The position numbers and the translations under genes were made by a program. A DNA stretch of 44,107 bases, taken from IMG/VR virus record IMGVR_UViG_3300032157_000021, positions 1-44,107 of that record, one strand, 5' to 3'. The notes beneath the pieces are model-generated. The model worked only from the letters and a program-made list of their open reading frames with translations. It did no database searches and was not told where the DNA came from. This document shows positions 9,248-16,142 of this stretch, in pieces; position 1 is the stretch's first letter, and every line of letters begins with the position of its first letter. Source of the stretch: a virus.

Positions 9248-9502
9248 TTAATCCTCCCATTTTAACCAAGGTTCTTTTCCTGGTTCACAATTACTCCATA
9301 CCATCTCATACTTGTAATCCCCTTCTATGATAATGCGCCCAGGGTTTTCTTTGGCCCATTTACACATGCTCTTTTCATGGGCGGTAAGTGCTGGGTTACA
9401 GCAATCAAGGTAGTATTTATTTTTTGTGACAATTGGTTTTGCTATGCACCCAGGTAGACCAACCAGGATTGCGGCAAATGCAAGACTTAACTTTAGTCCC
9501 AT
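9248..9502 (-). CDS. Small putative lipoprotein
   Basis: The ATG at 9502 was preferred to an upstream start because it places a signal peptide at the N-terminus: MGLKLSLAFAAILVGLPGC, with a lipobox-like LPGC at 16-19. The mature part (about 65 residues) has four more Cys and is Trp-rich at the end. A phage lipoprotein of this size could act in superinfection exclusion, as a spanin-like outer-membrane subunit, or to block a receptor. It is not proline-rich like typical Rz1, and no inner-membrane Rz partner overlaps it. Confidence 0.62.
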   Translation of the reverse strand: MGLKLSLAFAAILVGLPGCIAKPIVTKNKYYLDCCNPALTAHEKSMCKWAKENPGRIIIEGDYKYEMVWSNCEPGKEPWLKWED

Positions 9503-9804
9503 ATGAGCGGCGTCCCTTTCTTTTGGTTTTCGATCCACCGGAATAGGTCGTATTCGTATACGCCGCAGACCCTTTCCTCTTTTCCAGATTTCCGGTTGTG
9601 TCTAATGACCACTGGACAAGTTTGCCCGTACATCCAGTCGTTGAACTTTGATAACTGTTTGTCGCTGAAGTGGAGTTCCCTAAGAATAACTTTGACCTGA
9701 TTAGCAGAAAGTCCTTCATGGTAGTCAAGGCCACTCGAAAGAATTTCAGTGTCCATTTTAGGGAGACTTTTGCGACTCCGTAATCCTGTAGAACGTCGAG
9801 CCAT
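9493..9804 (-). CDS. Hypothetical protein
   Basis: This encodes 103 residues with GGAGAA 5 bp before the ATG. The N-terminus is basic (MARRSTGLRSRKSLPK), followed by a helical region (LSANQVKVILRELHFSDKQL) and a segment with CPVVIRHN and CGVYEYDL that could be a small Zn-free beta fold. The short basic start and LHFSDKQLSKFNDWM helix suggest nucleic-acid contact, but this is a guess. The gene overlaps the lipoprotein start by 10 bp. Confidence 0.68.
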   Translation of the reverse strand: MARRSTGLRSRKSLPKMDTEILSSGLDYHEGLSANQVKVILRELHFSDKQLSKFNDWMYGQTCPVVIRHNRKSGKEERVCGVYEYDLFRWIENQKKGTPLIWD

Positions 9805-9825
9805 GTTATTCTCCTATATGTATAA

Positions 9826-10074
9826 TTATGATCGGTCACTTTCAGGCTCCGCGACAGCCGTTGCCGGTTCATATTTTCGTGTTAATTCTAAATACTTTTT
9901 TACAACGCCATCAAATGCAATAACGATGCTTTCTAAGAGCGCACCTTGGGTATTAATACCACGCGCCAATTCACGAATATCGCCCTGTGCGACTTCAAGC
10001 TGTTGTTCGAGTGATAGCGTCGCTACTTTTGGGTTTTCTTCTACAACACGTCCTTCCAATGGTAAATCAGACAT
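9826..10074 (-). CDS. Hypothetical helical protein
   Basis: This encodes 82 acidic residues, almost all helical between 20 and 68 (coiled-coil-like, LEQQLEVAQGDIRELARGI). GGAGA precedes the ATG by about 6 bp. It shares one base with the stop of the upstream gene. Such short acidic helical proteins are common in phage early regions; no function can be assigned. Confidence 0.65.
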   Translation of the reverse strand: MSDLPLEGRVVEENPKVATLSLEQQLEVAQGDIRELARGINTQGALLESIVIAFDGVVKKYLELTRKYEPATAVAEPESDRS

Positions 10075-10280
10075 TATTTTTCTCCTTTTGATTCAGTAGT
10101 TTCAGATTGTTCTTCGGTCACGACTTCCCCCGTCGCAAGGGTAGTCGTTTTCTTTGTAGTTCTGGTGCGCTTTTGTTTTTTATCGTCCTTCTCTTTGTCA
10201 TAGTAAAATTCTCTTGCAACGTAATAGAGAATCCCCGCCTCCATCAACCACATTGTCCACTCTCTCAATTCCGCCAACAT
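10074..10280 (-). CDS. Hypothetical protein with hydrophobic N-terminus and charged tail
   Basis: This encodes 68 residues. The N-terminal ~25 are hydrophobic and aromatic (WTMWLMEAGILYYVAREF), possibly one membrane helix, and the rest is a highly charged Lys/Thr/Glu tail (KKTTTLATGE). The start overlaps the stop of the kinase-phosphatase gene in a TAATG, so it is coupled to it. Function is unknown. Confidence 0.62.
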   Translation of the reverse strand: MLAELREWTMWLMEAGILYYVAREFYYDKEKDDKKQKRTRTTKKTTTLATGEVVTEEQSETTESKGEK

Positions 10281-11110
10281 TAGAAGTTACCATCCGCGAC
10301 TTGAAATACAGTGAGTCCGACATCTCGCCACATATCTACGACACGTTGTCTGTCATCAAAGACGGCCTCGACGTTGTAATACCCATGAATATGGCGTTGA
10401 AATAGTTCGAGTTTTACAACATGGTCTTTACGCCGATCTCCACGTTCTCGCATGAACAATTGATACCCTGGAAGATTCAGCTTTTTGAGGAACTTGATGG
10501 TTTGTTCACGATAGATGCTTTCGCGCCCGGATGTGAACAAAATTTTATAATCGTCGCGGGCATATTTCCAAATGGCCTCAGCGACCGGCTGATTCACCAA
10601 GTCTTCGTCGCATGTAGAAGCATCATAAGGATTGCGCCCGTTACCTAACGCAATGGTTCCATCCAAATCGCAGATAACTGCCTTTGGTAGATATGGATTC
10701 TTCTGATACTCTTTGGCAATGGCCGGACGAAGGTATTCTTCGTGCATTTTCTTTATGACTTTCTCACCAACTGAATTTGGGCGTTTTAGGTCATTTTTGA
10801 TACATTCCTCCAAAGGTGTATCAAACTCTTTCACGACAAATTCCGCGTCAAATTGTCGCAATCGAGCTTCATGCTTTGGATGATAATTTGTGTCATCTAC
10901 TATGACATTCTTTCCGAGAGCAAGAGCGGTCGCCACAAGGACATCACGGAATTCAAGTACCAGTTTTTCTTTTTTGGTAGAATATCCTGCGATCATTTCT
11001 CGGATAGAATCCTTGTTCACGCGCACCCAAGTTCCATCCTCTTGGACGAGTTGTTTAGCGAATGTTGATTTACCAGAGCCCGGTAAACCTTTAAGCATTA
11101 AGATTTTCAT
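10280..11110 (-). CDS. Polynucleotide kinase-phosphatase (T4 Pnkp-like RNA end-healing enzyme)
   Basis: The ATG at 11110, with GGAGA 5 bp upstream, gives 276 residues (T4 Pnkp has 301). The N-terminal kinase has the P-loop GLPGSGKS (8-15), the catalytic Asp in VNKDSIR (34) and VIVDDTNYH (69-77). The C-terminal HAD phosphatase has the DxD motif CDLDGT (D148, D150), FTSGRE and the later VFDDRQRVVDMW acidic pair. These enzymes phosphorylate 5'-OH ends and remove 3' phosphate or 2',3'-cyclic phosphate, preparing broken RNA for ligation. A partner RNA ligase lies 5 kb upstream in the same unit (16132-17046), so the two can form a tRNA repair pathway as in T4. The order kinase-phosphatase is that of T4 Pnkp. 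Confidence 0.93.
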   Translation of the reverse strand: MKILMLKGLPGSGKSTFAKQLVQEDGTWVRVNKDSIREMIAGYSTKKEKLVLEFRDVLVATALALGKNVIVDDTNYHPKHEARLRQFDAEFVVKEFDTPLEECIKNDLKRPNSVGEKVIKKMHEEYLRPAIAKEYQKNPYLPKAVICDLDGTIALGNGRNPYDASTCDEDLVNQPVAEAIWKYARDDYKILFTSGRESIYREQTIKFLKKLNLPGYQLFMRERGDRRKDHVVKLELFQRHIHGYYNVEAVFDDRQRVVDMWRDVGLTVFQVADGNF

Positions 11111-11240
11111 AAGTTCTCCAAGCGGAAACACAACGCAAGTATTTACCCATTCTAATAGCAACAAAAAAAGATTGAAGCGAGATATTAAAGGACAAACCTC
11201 GGTCACAATTACGGGCTTTAATCTTTCCAAATATAATCAT
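11091..11240 (-). CDS. Small hypothetical protein between kinase gene and upstream gene
   Basis: This 49-residue reading frame starts with an ATGA overlap on the stop of the gene upstream and ends 20 bp inside the kinase-phosphatase gene. The product is basic with hydrophobic stretches (SLQSFFVAIRMG). The coupled start and the filling of an otherwise 126 bp gap argue that it is translated; there is no good independent Shine-Dalgarno site. Function is unknown. Confidence 0.45.
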   Translation of the reverse strand: MIIFGKIKARNCDRGLSFNISLQSFFVAIRMGKYLRCVSAWRTYENLNA

Positions 11241-11407
11241 TTCTCTTTCGCCTCGATTTTCTTATCCAGCAACGCTTTACCAAGGTCTTCTACCAATTTC
11301 AACTCCTCGTTGAATTTATAGATTACTTCCCCATTTTCTTTGAGGAATCCTGCATAAGTAACGACATAGCCGTTCTTTTTGAATTTGATGTCCACGAATC
11401 TGTTCAT
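11237..11407 (-). CDS. Small hypothetical protein
   Basis: The internal ATG at 11407 was chosen because GGGAGGAA lies about 6 bp upstream and because it overlaps the previous stop (ATGA). This gives 56 residues, charged, with a beta hairpin-like start (VDIKFKKNGYVVTYAGFL) and a Lys/Glu-rich helix at the end. The function is not recognised. Confidence 0.62.
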   Translation of the reverse strand: MNRFVDIKFKKNGYVVTYAGFLKENGEVIYKFNEELKLVEDLGKALLDKKIEAKEK

Positions 11408-11964
11408 TTCCAGTTCCTCCCGATATACCCACTGGTAATCATCCAATAGATCAAATCGGCGTCAAAGTGACCCCAATACGCAAACCATAATTTGCCATCC
11501 AATTCAGGGCGCGGTTGACCGTAAACTGGCACATCTGCGGCCTTTGGATAGAAGTGAAACGAAATCATAAATGGCCATTGAATTGCAAAATGCCATCGAG
11601 TATAGTATTGAATACGTGAGAGGTAACCTTGCTTATATTCAATAACAGGTGCTTCTAGCTCACGATACGCGTATACATCACTGTTGAATATGGATGAAAT
11701 GGGCCAAACACAATCCCAGTCATCAGTTTCTACGCGAAACGGCCCTTTGCCTTTTAGGGCAATAAGAACCTTTGGGTATTTGCGCCAACGCGCCCACCAT
11801 TCAGTACAACGATAACTGAACGCGAACCATGTCTTGGTTTTCTTTTGATACCATCGGTAAATACGTCCGAATAAATTATCGGTACCGTATTGACTATCAT
11901 CAGGAAAAGCTGCGTCGATTTCTTCTTGAGAATTAAGATGTTCCGGCATTGCTGAAATTGGCAT
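11404..11964 (-). CDS. Aromatic-rich conserved phage protein of unknown function
   Basis: The ATG at 11964 has GGAGG 6 bp upstream and gives 186 residues. It is unusually rich in Trp and Tyr (for example RIYRWYQKKTKTWFAF, KLWFAYWGHFDADLIYWM), with no signal peptide or clear transmembrane segment. The even spread of aromatic residues and the C-terminal YIGRNWK resemble conserved hypothetical proteins seen in phages. The fold and role are unknown. It is coupled by ATGA overlap to the downstream gene. Confidence 0.7.
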   Translation of the reverse strand: MPISAMPEHLNSQEEIDAAFPDDSQYGTDNLFGRIYRWYQKKTKTWFAFSYRCTEWWARWRKYPKVLIALKGKGPFRVETDDWDCVWPISSIFNSDVYAYRELEAPVIEYKQGYLSRIQYYTRWHFAIQWPFMISFHFYPKAADVPVYGQPRPELDGKLWFAYWGHFDADLIYWMITSGYIGRNWK

Positions 11965-11965
11965 A

Positions 11966-12115
11966 TTACGCCTCCACAATAGTAAGGGTTGAGAGGAATG
12001 CAAAGAAAACCATTCCAAGTGTATAGAAACCAAGGTGTACGCTGGCGTATCCTGTTGCAAGCCAAATCGCGCTAATCGTTATAGCCTTAAACGCGTTGTC
12101 TGATTTCATGGACAT
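11966..12115 (-). CDS. Small membrane protein
   Basis: This 49-residue frame has GGAGG 6 bp before the ATG at 12115. It contains two hydrophobic stretches (AITISAIWLATGYASVHL and FYTLGMVFFAFLSTLTIV), probably two membrane helices. It begins inside the 3' end of the upstream gene in another frame (29 bp overlap). Function is unknown; a minor holin or an inner-membrane effector is possible. Confidence 0.6.
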   Translation of the reverse strand: MSMKSDNAFKAITISAIWLATGYASVHLGFYTLGMVFFAFLSTLTIVEA

Positions 12116-12239
12116 CTTCAACCTCCACAGGATCGCCGATTACTTCAACGACTTTCTTTTTCGCCTCTTCTTGATTTTTGGCTTTAACCACAGCTTCGAA
12201 ACTTGTCGTGGTATTGTAGGTAACACTGTACGTTTTCAT
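12087..12239 (-). CDS. Small protein, possibly DpnD/PcfM-like
   Basis: This encodes 50 residues with GGGAGAA 4 bp before the ATG. The pattern MKTYSVTY followed by EAVVKAKNQEEAKKKVVEVIGD is a beta-beta-alpha unit like the short DpnD/PcfM family and related calcium-independent KxxNxEEAxxxV domains. The resemblance is only by pattern. The 3' end overlaps the small membrane protein gene. Confidence 0.55.
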   Translation of the reverse strand: MKTYSVTYNTTTSFEAVVKAKNQEEAKKKVVEVIGDPVEVEDVHEIRQRV

Positions 12240-12497
12240 TTAGTTCTCCCGCCATCCTCTGATGACTAGATATATCGAGTTTTTAGTGTGAACCAAAGTC
12301 ATGCTCTCGCCTTTATATTCGACTCGCGTGATCTTTGTTGTGTGCCAAATGCCCTCGGCGATACGATTAAACTGGACTCTCAATTCAATCCCCGGACGTA
12401 ATCCACCCTTTATCGTTCCTTCCATTAATCGTGTATCAATCAAATGATGGTTGTAAGAATCAGTTGAATGACCAATTCTCTGGATTTGAATTTTCAT
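12240..12497 (-). CDS. Hypothetical beta-rich protein
   Basis: This encodes 85 residues, with GAGGGTAAATAA before the ATG. The sequence alternates short beta strands (IELRVQFNRI, HTTKITRVEYKG, SMTLVHTKNSIYLVIRG), suggesting a small barrel or sandwich. There is no recognised motif. The stop codon is directly followed by the next ATG. Confidence 0.68.
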   Translation of the reverse strand: MKIQIQRIGHSTDSYNHHLIDTRLMEGTIKGGLRPGIELRVQFNRIAEGIWHTTKITRVEYKGESMTLVHTKNSIYLVIRGWREN

Positions 12498-12692
12498 TTA
12501 TTTACCCTCAAACGGCTGCTTCAGCTTTTCTTGAAGTTTGGCCGACAGTTTCATTCGCTCTTGGCGAGCTTCAGCGGCGATTGCCAGCATACCCTCTTGA
12601 GCGCGGGCGATACGTTCCAAAACATCAACTACTTTATCAATATCGAGAAGTCGATGGATCAAAGCATTATCATTAAGCGGATTTGTTTCCAT
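12498..12692 (-). CDS. Hypothetical helical protein
   Basis: The ATG at 12692 has GGAGG 7 bp upstream, so the longer upstream extension is not used. The product is 64 residues and almost entirely helical, with two heptad-rich helices (ALIHRLLDIDKVVDVLERIA and a Lys/Glu/Gln C-terminal helix). It overlaps the upstream basic protein gene by 20 bp. It may dimerise as a coiled coil; the function is unknown. Confidence 0.66.
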   Translation of the reverse strand: METNPLNDNALIHRLLDIDKVVDVLERIARAQEGMLAIAAEARQERMKLSAKLQEKLKQPFEGK

Positions 12693-12840
12693 TTGCGGCC
12701 TCCTTGCGAGCATCTCGACGAGCGCGGCGTTCGACCGCAGCTTGAGCGGCATTGTAAGCGAATATGTTTTTTCGCTGAGACTTACGTTGTTTGCGATTTG
12801 GTGTAGTTTCAACTGTTGGATATGCTTTGTATGCTGGCAT
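12673..12840 (-). CDS. Very basic small protein
   Basis: The ATG at 12840 has GGAGG 6 bp upstream, giving 55 residues. The centre is strongly basic and helical (RKQRKSQRKNIF, ERRARRDARKEA), and the protein could bind nucleic acid or the ribosome. No defined DNA-binding fold can be recognised. It overlaps the downstream gene by 20 bp. Confidence 0.62.
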   Translation of the reverse strand: MPAYKAYPTVETTPNRKQRKSQRKNIFAYNAAQAAVERRARRDARKEAANGNKSA

Positions 12841-12841
12841 T

Positions 12842-13237
12842 TTAGCCTCCGTTCCTAACAATTAACTCTGCCGGTTGATTGGCTTGTATTCGAGCAGCAA
12901 GTTCTTTGACGGCTGATCCTTGAATTTGATCTCCCACGCGGTTGTACCCAACAAGAATACATCCGAGACTATCCTCTGGTCGATTTCCACCGTGGATACA
13001 CACTCCGGTGAACATGGGGACATCGTGCAAGTATGGATACATCTTATTTTTGTCGCCCCGAAATGGTTCAACAGTAATCTTGTAAGTTCCTTCTGGTATT
13101 GCTGTTTCTCCGTAGACTTTTTCTCCGGGCGGTCGAACTCGGTCTTCCAAGGTTTTACAAAATTCCTTACCATCAATTTCCAAGACACCCAATGTACGAT
13201 CCGGGAGATACTCATATCTAATTACCTCAAATTTCAT
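12842..13237 (-). CDS. DUF5675 family protein
   Basis: This 131-residue protein matches DUF5675 by its whole pattern: an N-terminal strand, GVLEIDGKEFCKTLED, an EKVYGETAIPEGTYKI segment, then the PYLHDVPMFTGVCIHGGNRPEDSLGCILVG block with conserved His, Gly, Asn and the SxGC motif. Family members occur widely in phages and mobile elements and are often near lysis or wall-active genes; the Cys/His pair in HGGN...SxGC resembles L,D-transpeptidase-type active sites. A role in cell-wall handling is therefore an inference, not established. It is coupled to the upstream small gene by ATGA overlap. Confidence 0.85.
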   Translation of the reverse strand: MKFEVIRYEYLPDRTLGVLEIDGKEFCKTLEDRVRPPGEKVYGETAIPEGTYKITVEPFRGDKNKMYPYLHDVPMFTGVCIHGGNRPEDSLGCILVGYNRVGDQIQGSAVKELAARIQANQPAELIVRNGG

Positions 13238-13380
13238 TTTAACCTCTTTTCGTGGCCAAATTTAAAAACGATGGGATCAGACTCATCACCACCAATTTTA
13301 AAATACTCGATATGCACAGTTGTAATGCGAATATCGGTGCGCTGAAGCAACCACAGTAAAAACGCTCTGAATGGACTCAT
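13234..13380 (-). CDS. Small hypothetical protein upstream of DUF5675
   Basis: This 48-residue frame starts in a TAATG with the upstream gene and ends in an ATGA with the DUF5675 gene, which argues strongly for coupled translation. The N-terminus is hydrophobic (FRAFLLWLLQRT) and could be a short amphipathic helix; the rest is mixed. There is no independent Shine-Dalgarno site and no known function. Confidence 0.58.
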   Translation of the reverse strand: MSPFRAFLLWLLQRTDIRITTVHIEYFKIGGDESDPIVFKFGHEKRLK

Positions 13381-13529
13381 TAAGAATGTACATCATGAAC
13401 AATGTTGCCGTTCTCATCCTTGTGTGCTATTACCTGACCAGTCTTACGATCAAGTAAGTAATGCTTGCTAGATTCGCTATCAACACACCATACAGCGTCC
13501 AACGTATTTTCCGATTCGTCTTGATACAT
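13380..13529 (-). CDS. Small hypothetical protein
   Basis: The start at 13529 (MYQDESENT) has GGGAGG about 9 bp upstream and was preferred to a TTG at 13595. The 49-residue product has a beta hairpin-like middle (DAVWCVDSESSKHYLLDRKTGQV) and ends in HKDENGNIVHDVHS. It is translationally coupled to the gene downstream. Function is unknown. Confidence 0.55.
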   Translation of the reverse strand: MYQDESENTLDAVWCVDSESSKHYLLDRKTGQVIAHKDENGNIVHDVHS

Positions 13530-13587
13530 GAAATTAAGTCCTCCCATAGAACTGCTACCAACGCGTGTCCCCAACCGACCGGACACA

Positions 13588-13764
13588 TTATCCAATCTTC
13601 TTTGACATCACGGCTACTCGTGCTTCCATAGCGCGAATCTCTGCGACAAGTTTAGCAATGCGACCTTCATACTCTTGGACGGCTGCATCATACCCTTCTT
13701 GCCAGCCATCTTGACGGCCTTGGTCATAGCCGTAACCATAATCATTAATGTTTAATCTCGGCAT
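13588..13764 (-). CDS. Small coiled-coil protein with Gly/Tyr-rich N-terminus
   Basis: This encodes 58 residues with AAGGAAA 6 bp before the ATG. Its first part is a Gly/Tyr/Asp-rich helix of repeated YGYxxGxxDGWxxGYxAAxxEY type, seen in many small phage and bacterial proteins, and its second part is a helical segment (GRIAKLVAEIRAMEARVAVM). It overlaps the upstream gene by 20 bp. Function is unknown. Confidence 0.62.
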   Translation of the reverse strand: MPRLNINDYGYGYDQGRQDGWQEGYDAAVQEYEGRIAKLVAEIRAMEARVAVMSKKIG

Positions 13765-13984
13765 ATTGTTTCCTTGGTAATACCCCTGATAAGCGGTAGA
13801 TTTTTTTACCTATCTTTACAAGTTTGAGTCCACCAGCGAGAAGATATTGAAACTTGAACTTAAGCATGTTTTCACCACGCACGTTTGTGTAAACTTCGGG
13901 ATGAGCAACCCAAGTATAGTATGAGCCCTTCTCGATCTCATCTCGCATGGCGCGGCGAATAGCCTTAACCTTGGTTGCTCGCAT
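13745..13984 (-). CDS. Hypothetical basic protein
   Basis: This encodes 79 residues, very basic at the N-terminus (MRATKVKAIRRAMRDE). A beta part follows (LKFKFQYLLAGGLKLVKIGKKIYRLSG), giving an RNA- or DNA-binding flavour but no known family. GAGG lies about 9 bp before the ATG. Confidence 0.65.
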   Translation of the reverse strand: MRATKVKAIRRAMRDEIEKGSYYTWVAHPEVYTNVRGENMLKFKFQYLLAGGLKLVKIGKKIYRLSGVLPRKQYAEIKH

Positions 13985-13986
13985 GT

Positions 13987-14241
13987 TTATTTCACCTCAA
14001 GTTCAGGCTTTTTCTTTAGTTCTTCTTTTGGCGCATCCGCCAATTTGAATGTTTTCAAGATATGGTCGGCATAATTGATGATACCAACATGCTGCTGAAT
14101 TAAATCTTGAAGGCGCGTGATCTCTCTCTGCCATTGCCCTATTGACGCTTTCGCCCCATCAATTTGATCTTGAAAATGCTTCTTAGTAAGGTCTTTCAAA
14201 GGTGGTGCTTCTGCGCCGGTTGTCTTCTTTTCTTCGCTCAT
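13987..14241 (-). CDS. Coiled-coil protein
   Basis: The second of two close ATGs (14241) has GAGGAG at the better distance, giving 84 residues. A long helix with heptads covers about 18-65 (QIDGAKASIGQWQREITRLQ). The ends are charged and probably disordered. Its 5' part overlaps the upstream gene by 59 bp in another frame. Confidence 0.63.
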   Translation of the reverse strand: MSEEKKTTGAEAPPLKDLTKKHFQDQIDGAKASIGQWQREITRLQDLIQQHVGIINYADHILKTFKLADAPKEELKKKPELEVK

Positions 14242-14371
14242 TTTCATTCTCCTCTAGTAATTGAAGTAGTAATTTAACATCTTCACGGTATACGGTAAAC
14301 CATGATTTTCCTGGTATTTCTTCCGGGTGTTCAAGCCGGTACTTAATTCCTTGAATTAAATCCCAACGCAT
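14183..14371 (-). CDS. Small hypothetical protein
   Basis: The ATG at 14371 has AAGGA 8 bp upstream and lies inside the 3' end of the protease gene. The 62-residue product is charged: an N-terminal helix (MRWDLIQGIKYRLEHPEEIPG), a middle part with W and Y, and an Arg/Glu-rich tail (NENERRKEDNRRRS). It overlaps both neighbours, which lowers certainty about the exact ends. Confidence 0.52.
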   Translation of the reverse strand: MRWDLIQGIKYRLEHPEEIPGKSWFTVYREDVKLLLQLLEENENERRKEDNRRRSTTFERPY

Positions 14372-15116
14372 CGAACAATCCTTGCCAATCCGATTCGACA
14401 TCACCTATGCGATACCGCTTGCGTTGCTGACTTTTCTCGTTTTTCAATTCGTAGGTTTTTAGGAAACTATGAATTTCCTTAATTGGTATGGCAATGCCAA
14501 TCCCAGTAGGGCCAAACGTATTCATCCGCATAGCCGACACAATACCAATTATTTCACCTTTGATATTGAAGACTGGCCCGCCGCTGTTGCCCGGATTCAC
14601 CAAGGCGTCTGTTTCAATGACCGTAGAGAAATACGTCCACGACCAAGGAAGGCGACTGATGATTCCAGTAGTAAGCGTCCAATATCCCGAAAAGGGATGT
14701 CCGACGATCAACACATCTTGGCCGACATCGAGCTTATCAGAGGCTTGCAGTTTTGAAAAGACAAACTGTTGAGCAGACGCGACAGGTTCAACCAAAGCCA
14801 AGTCAGACCGTGTGTTCACAGAAAGAACTCGAATATCGTACTCGTTGCCATCTGACGTTATCATGGTGATTTTCTTGTAGTCATTTGGTGTCACAACATG
14901 AGCAGCCGTCAATGTTCTTCCTTCCTTCGATATGACAACCCCGGCTCCTAAAGCTCCGCCAGTTCCGTACTCAACGAAAATAACTGACGTTGACGCGACA
15001 GCTTTATGAATGACCTTTGGAGGCCAAGAGTATCCAACAAAGGACGTTTTGTCAATGGTGAGGCACGATAACAGTATGATGACCGCACCATAAAAGAATG
15101 TTCGCTTAAAGTCCAT
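14343..15116 (-). CDS. Membrane-anchored trypsin-like (HtrA/Deg-type) serine protease
   Basis: This 257-residue protein has GGGAGG 7 bp before the ATG. Residues about 5-20 are a hydrophobic export signal or anchor with a Cys at 18 (LLSC), so lipid modification is possible. The S1 protease domain follows with the full triad: His73 in TAAHVV, Asp105 in RSDLALVE and Ser178 in NPGNSGGPVF. No PDZ domain is present, and the C-terminus is a short charged tail. It should act in the periplasm or on the outer face of the inner membrane. Possible jobs are degrading host envelope or exclusion proteins, or processing phage envelope proteins. Serine proteases of this type are rare in small lytic phage genomes. 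Confidence 0.9.
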   Translation of the reverse strand: MDFKRTFFYGAVIILLSCLTIDKTSFVGYSWPPKVIHKAVASTSVIFVEYGTGGALGAGVVISKEGRTLTAAHVVTPNDYKKITMITSDGNEYDIRVLSVNTRSDLALVEPVASAQQFVFSKLQASDKLDVGQDVLIVGHPFSGYWTLTTGIISRLPWSWTYFSTVIETDALVNPGNSGGPVFNIKGEIIGIVSAMRMNTFGPTGIGIAIPIKEIHSFLKTYELKNEKSQQRKRYRIGDVESDWQGLFDALGFNSRN

Positions 15117-15348
15117 TTCCGTGACCTCCCTTACATTGAACGCCGCCTCTTGGTTTACCGTGACCTAACCAATGAAGCATCTCATTACAAACTCCAATTC
15201 CAACACGAAAGATAAATCTTTGTTTGAAATTATACCAAGGAACTTTTGAAAACCTGAAGATATAGCCTTCACGAATACCCATAATATCATAGAAGGTTAA
15301 AACTTGGTCTGCTTCAAACACAGGCCGTGGATCAGGTGGATTTTGCAT
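15106..15348 (-). CDS. Hypothetical protein upstream of the protease
   Basis: This encodes 80 residues with GGAGGTAAC directly before the ATG. It holds WYNFKQRFIFRVGIGV and a C-terminal Gly/His/Lys/Cys-rich end (HWLGHGKPRGGVQCKGGHG). No family is recognised. Its 3' end overlaps the protease start by 11 bp, so the pair may be translated together. Confidence 0.65.
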   Translation of the reverse strand: MQNPPDPRPVFEADQVLTFYDIMGIREGYIFRFSKVPWYNFKQRFIFRVGIGVCNEMLHWLGHGKPRGGVQCKGGHGNGL

Positions 15349-15350
15349 TG

Positions 15351-16142
15351 TTACCTCCGATCTCGCAAGAGATTCTTTTTCTTTACCGTGGAGAATAAAT
15401 TGATTCTCCCGTGTGGACGTTTTTTACAGTCCTTACAGAGGTATCCTTGGAACTTACCCGCGTCTGTATAGACAAAACCATCTTTAACTAGGTTCGCACT
15501 ACCACATCTGCACCGAATGGCCGCGTCATCAAAGAAACATGCTAGATTCTGCGTCTTGATCCATCCTTGAATCTTTTGGTAGAGTTCTTCAGTAGCCAAA
15601 ACATCGTGGATACAATATTTTTTCATGACGACCCAAGCATGTTTATCGCCGCCAAGAATAGCTTTCCAAAGTTCAAAACCTGGATATTCTTCATGCTTTA
15701 ATTTCTTATATTTTGTATTGACATTCTCTGACATATACTCCAAAGAGTGAGAGGTAAAGCTAAACACCTTTTTACTTTCTTTAAGAGTATCCGTACTTTT
15801 GTAGTGACGCACCGGCGGAAGTCCATGAATCACCGCTCGCGCATTGAACTTTTTAATGTCGAACTTGTCTCCATTTTGGGCTATCACGATATCAGCCTGG
15901 TTTAGTAAATTAGCCAATCCAGCAACTAGAGCCTTATCGTTCCGAATATCCTTGGATCGTCTATTGTCCATATACTTGACTTTTGATTCTGGCTCGCCGT
16001 ACCATTTCGCCGCCCAAGCTAAAATATGCCAATCGTCTTTGATTTGATTCAGCCCGATATTTTGGTCATACAGTCCCCATGTGTAAGCTGTGATTGGAGC
16101 CGTCTCAATATCGAATACGAGAATTCTTGGCTTATTTGACAT
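15351..16142 (-). CDS. DnaQ-like 3'-5' exonuclease with C-terminal zinc ribbon
   Basis: The ATG at 16142 has GAGGAGG 7 bp upstream and gives 263 residues. The RNase H-like exonuclease fold shows ExoI FDIETAP (D11, E13), ExoII in QNGDKFDIKKFNARA, and ExoIII around YCIHDVLATEELY, as in the predicted 3'-5' exonuclease of phage polymerase-B type. The last ~55 residues carry CRCGSANLV and YLCKDCKKR, a zinc ribbon that could hold a nucleic-acid end. The gene overlaps the RNA ligase stop by 11 bp. It could trim RNA or DNA 3' ends, and its place beside the RNA ligase makes an RNA-repair or RNA-decay role worth considering against a DNA role. Confidence 0.88.
   Translation of the reverse strand: MSNKPRILVFDIETAPITAYTWGLYDQNIGLNQIKDDWHILAWAAKWYGEPESKVKYMDNRRSKDIRNDKALVAGLANLLNQADIVIAQNGDKFDIKKFNARAVIHGLPPVRHYKSTDTLKESKKVFSFTSHSLEYMSENVNTKYKKLKHEEYPGFELWKAILGGDKHAWVVMKKYCIHDVLATEELYQKIQGWIKTQNLACFFDDAAIRCRCGSANLVKDGFVYTDAGKFQGYLCKDCKKRPHGRINLFSTVKKKNLLRDRR

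Noticed and set aside
9417-9872. A 151-residue minus-strand frame
   Set aside because: It overlaps two better supported genes in another frame and is low-complexity Ser/Thr/Lys sequence without a ribosome-binding site.
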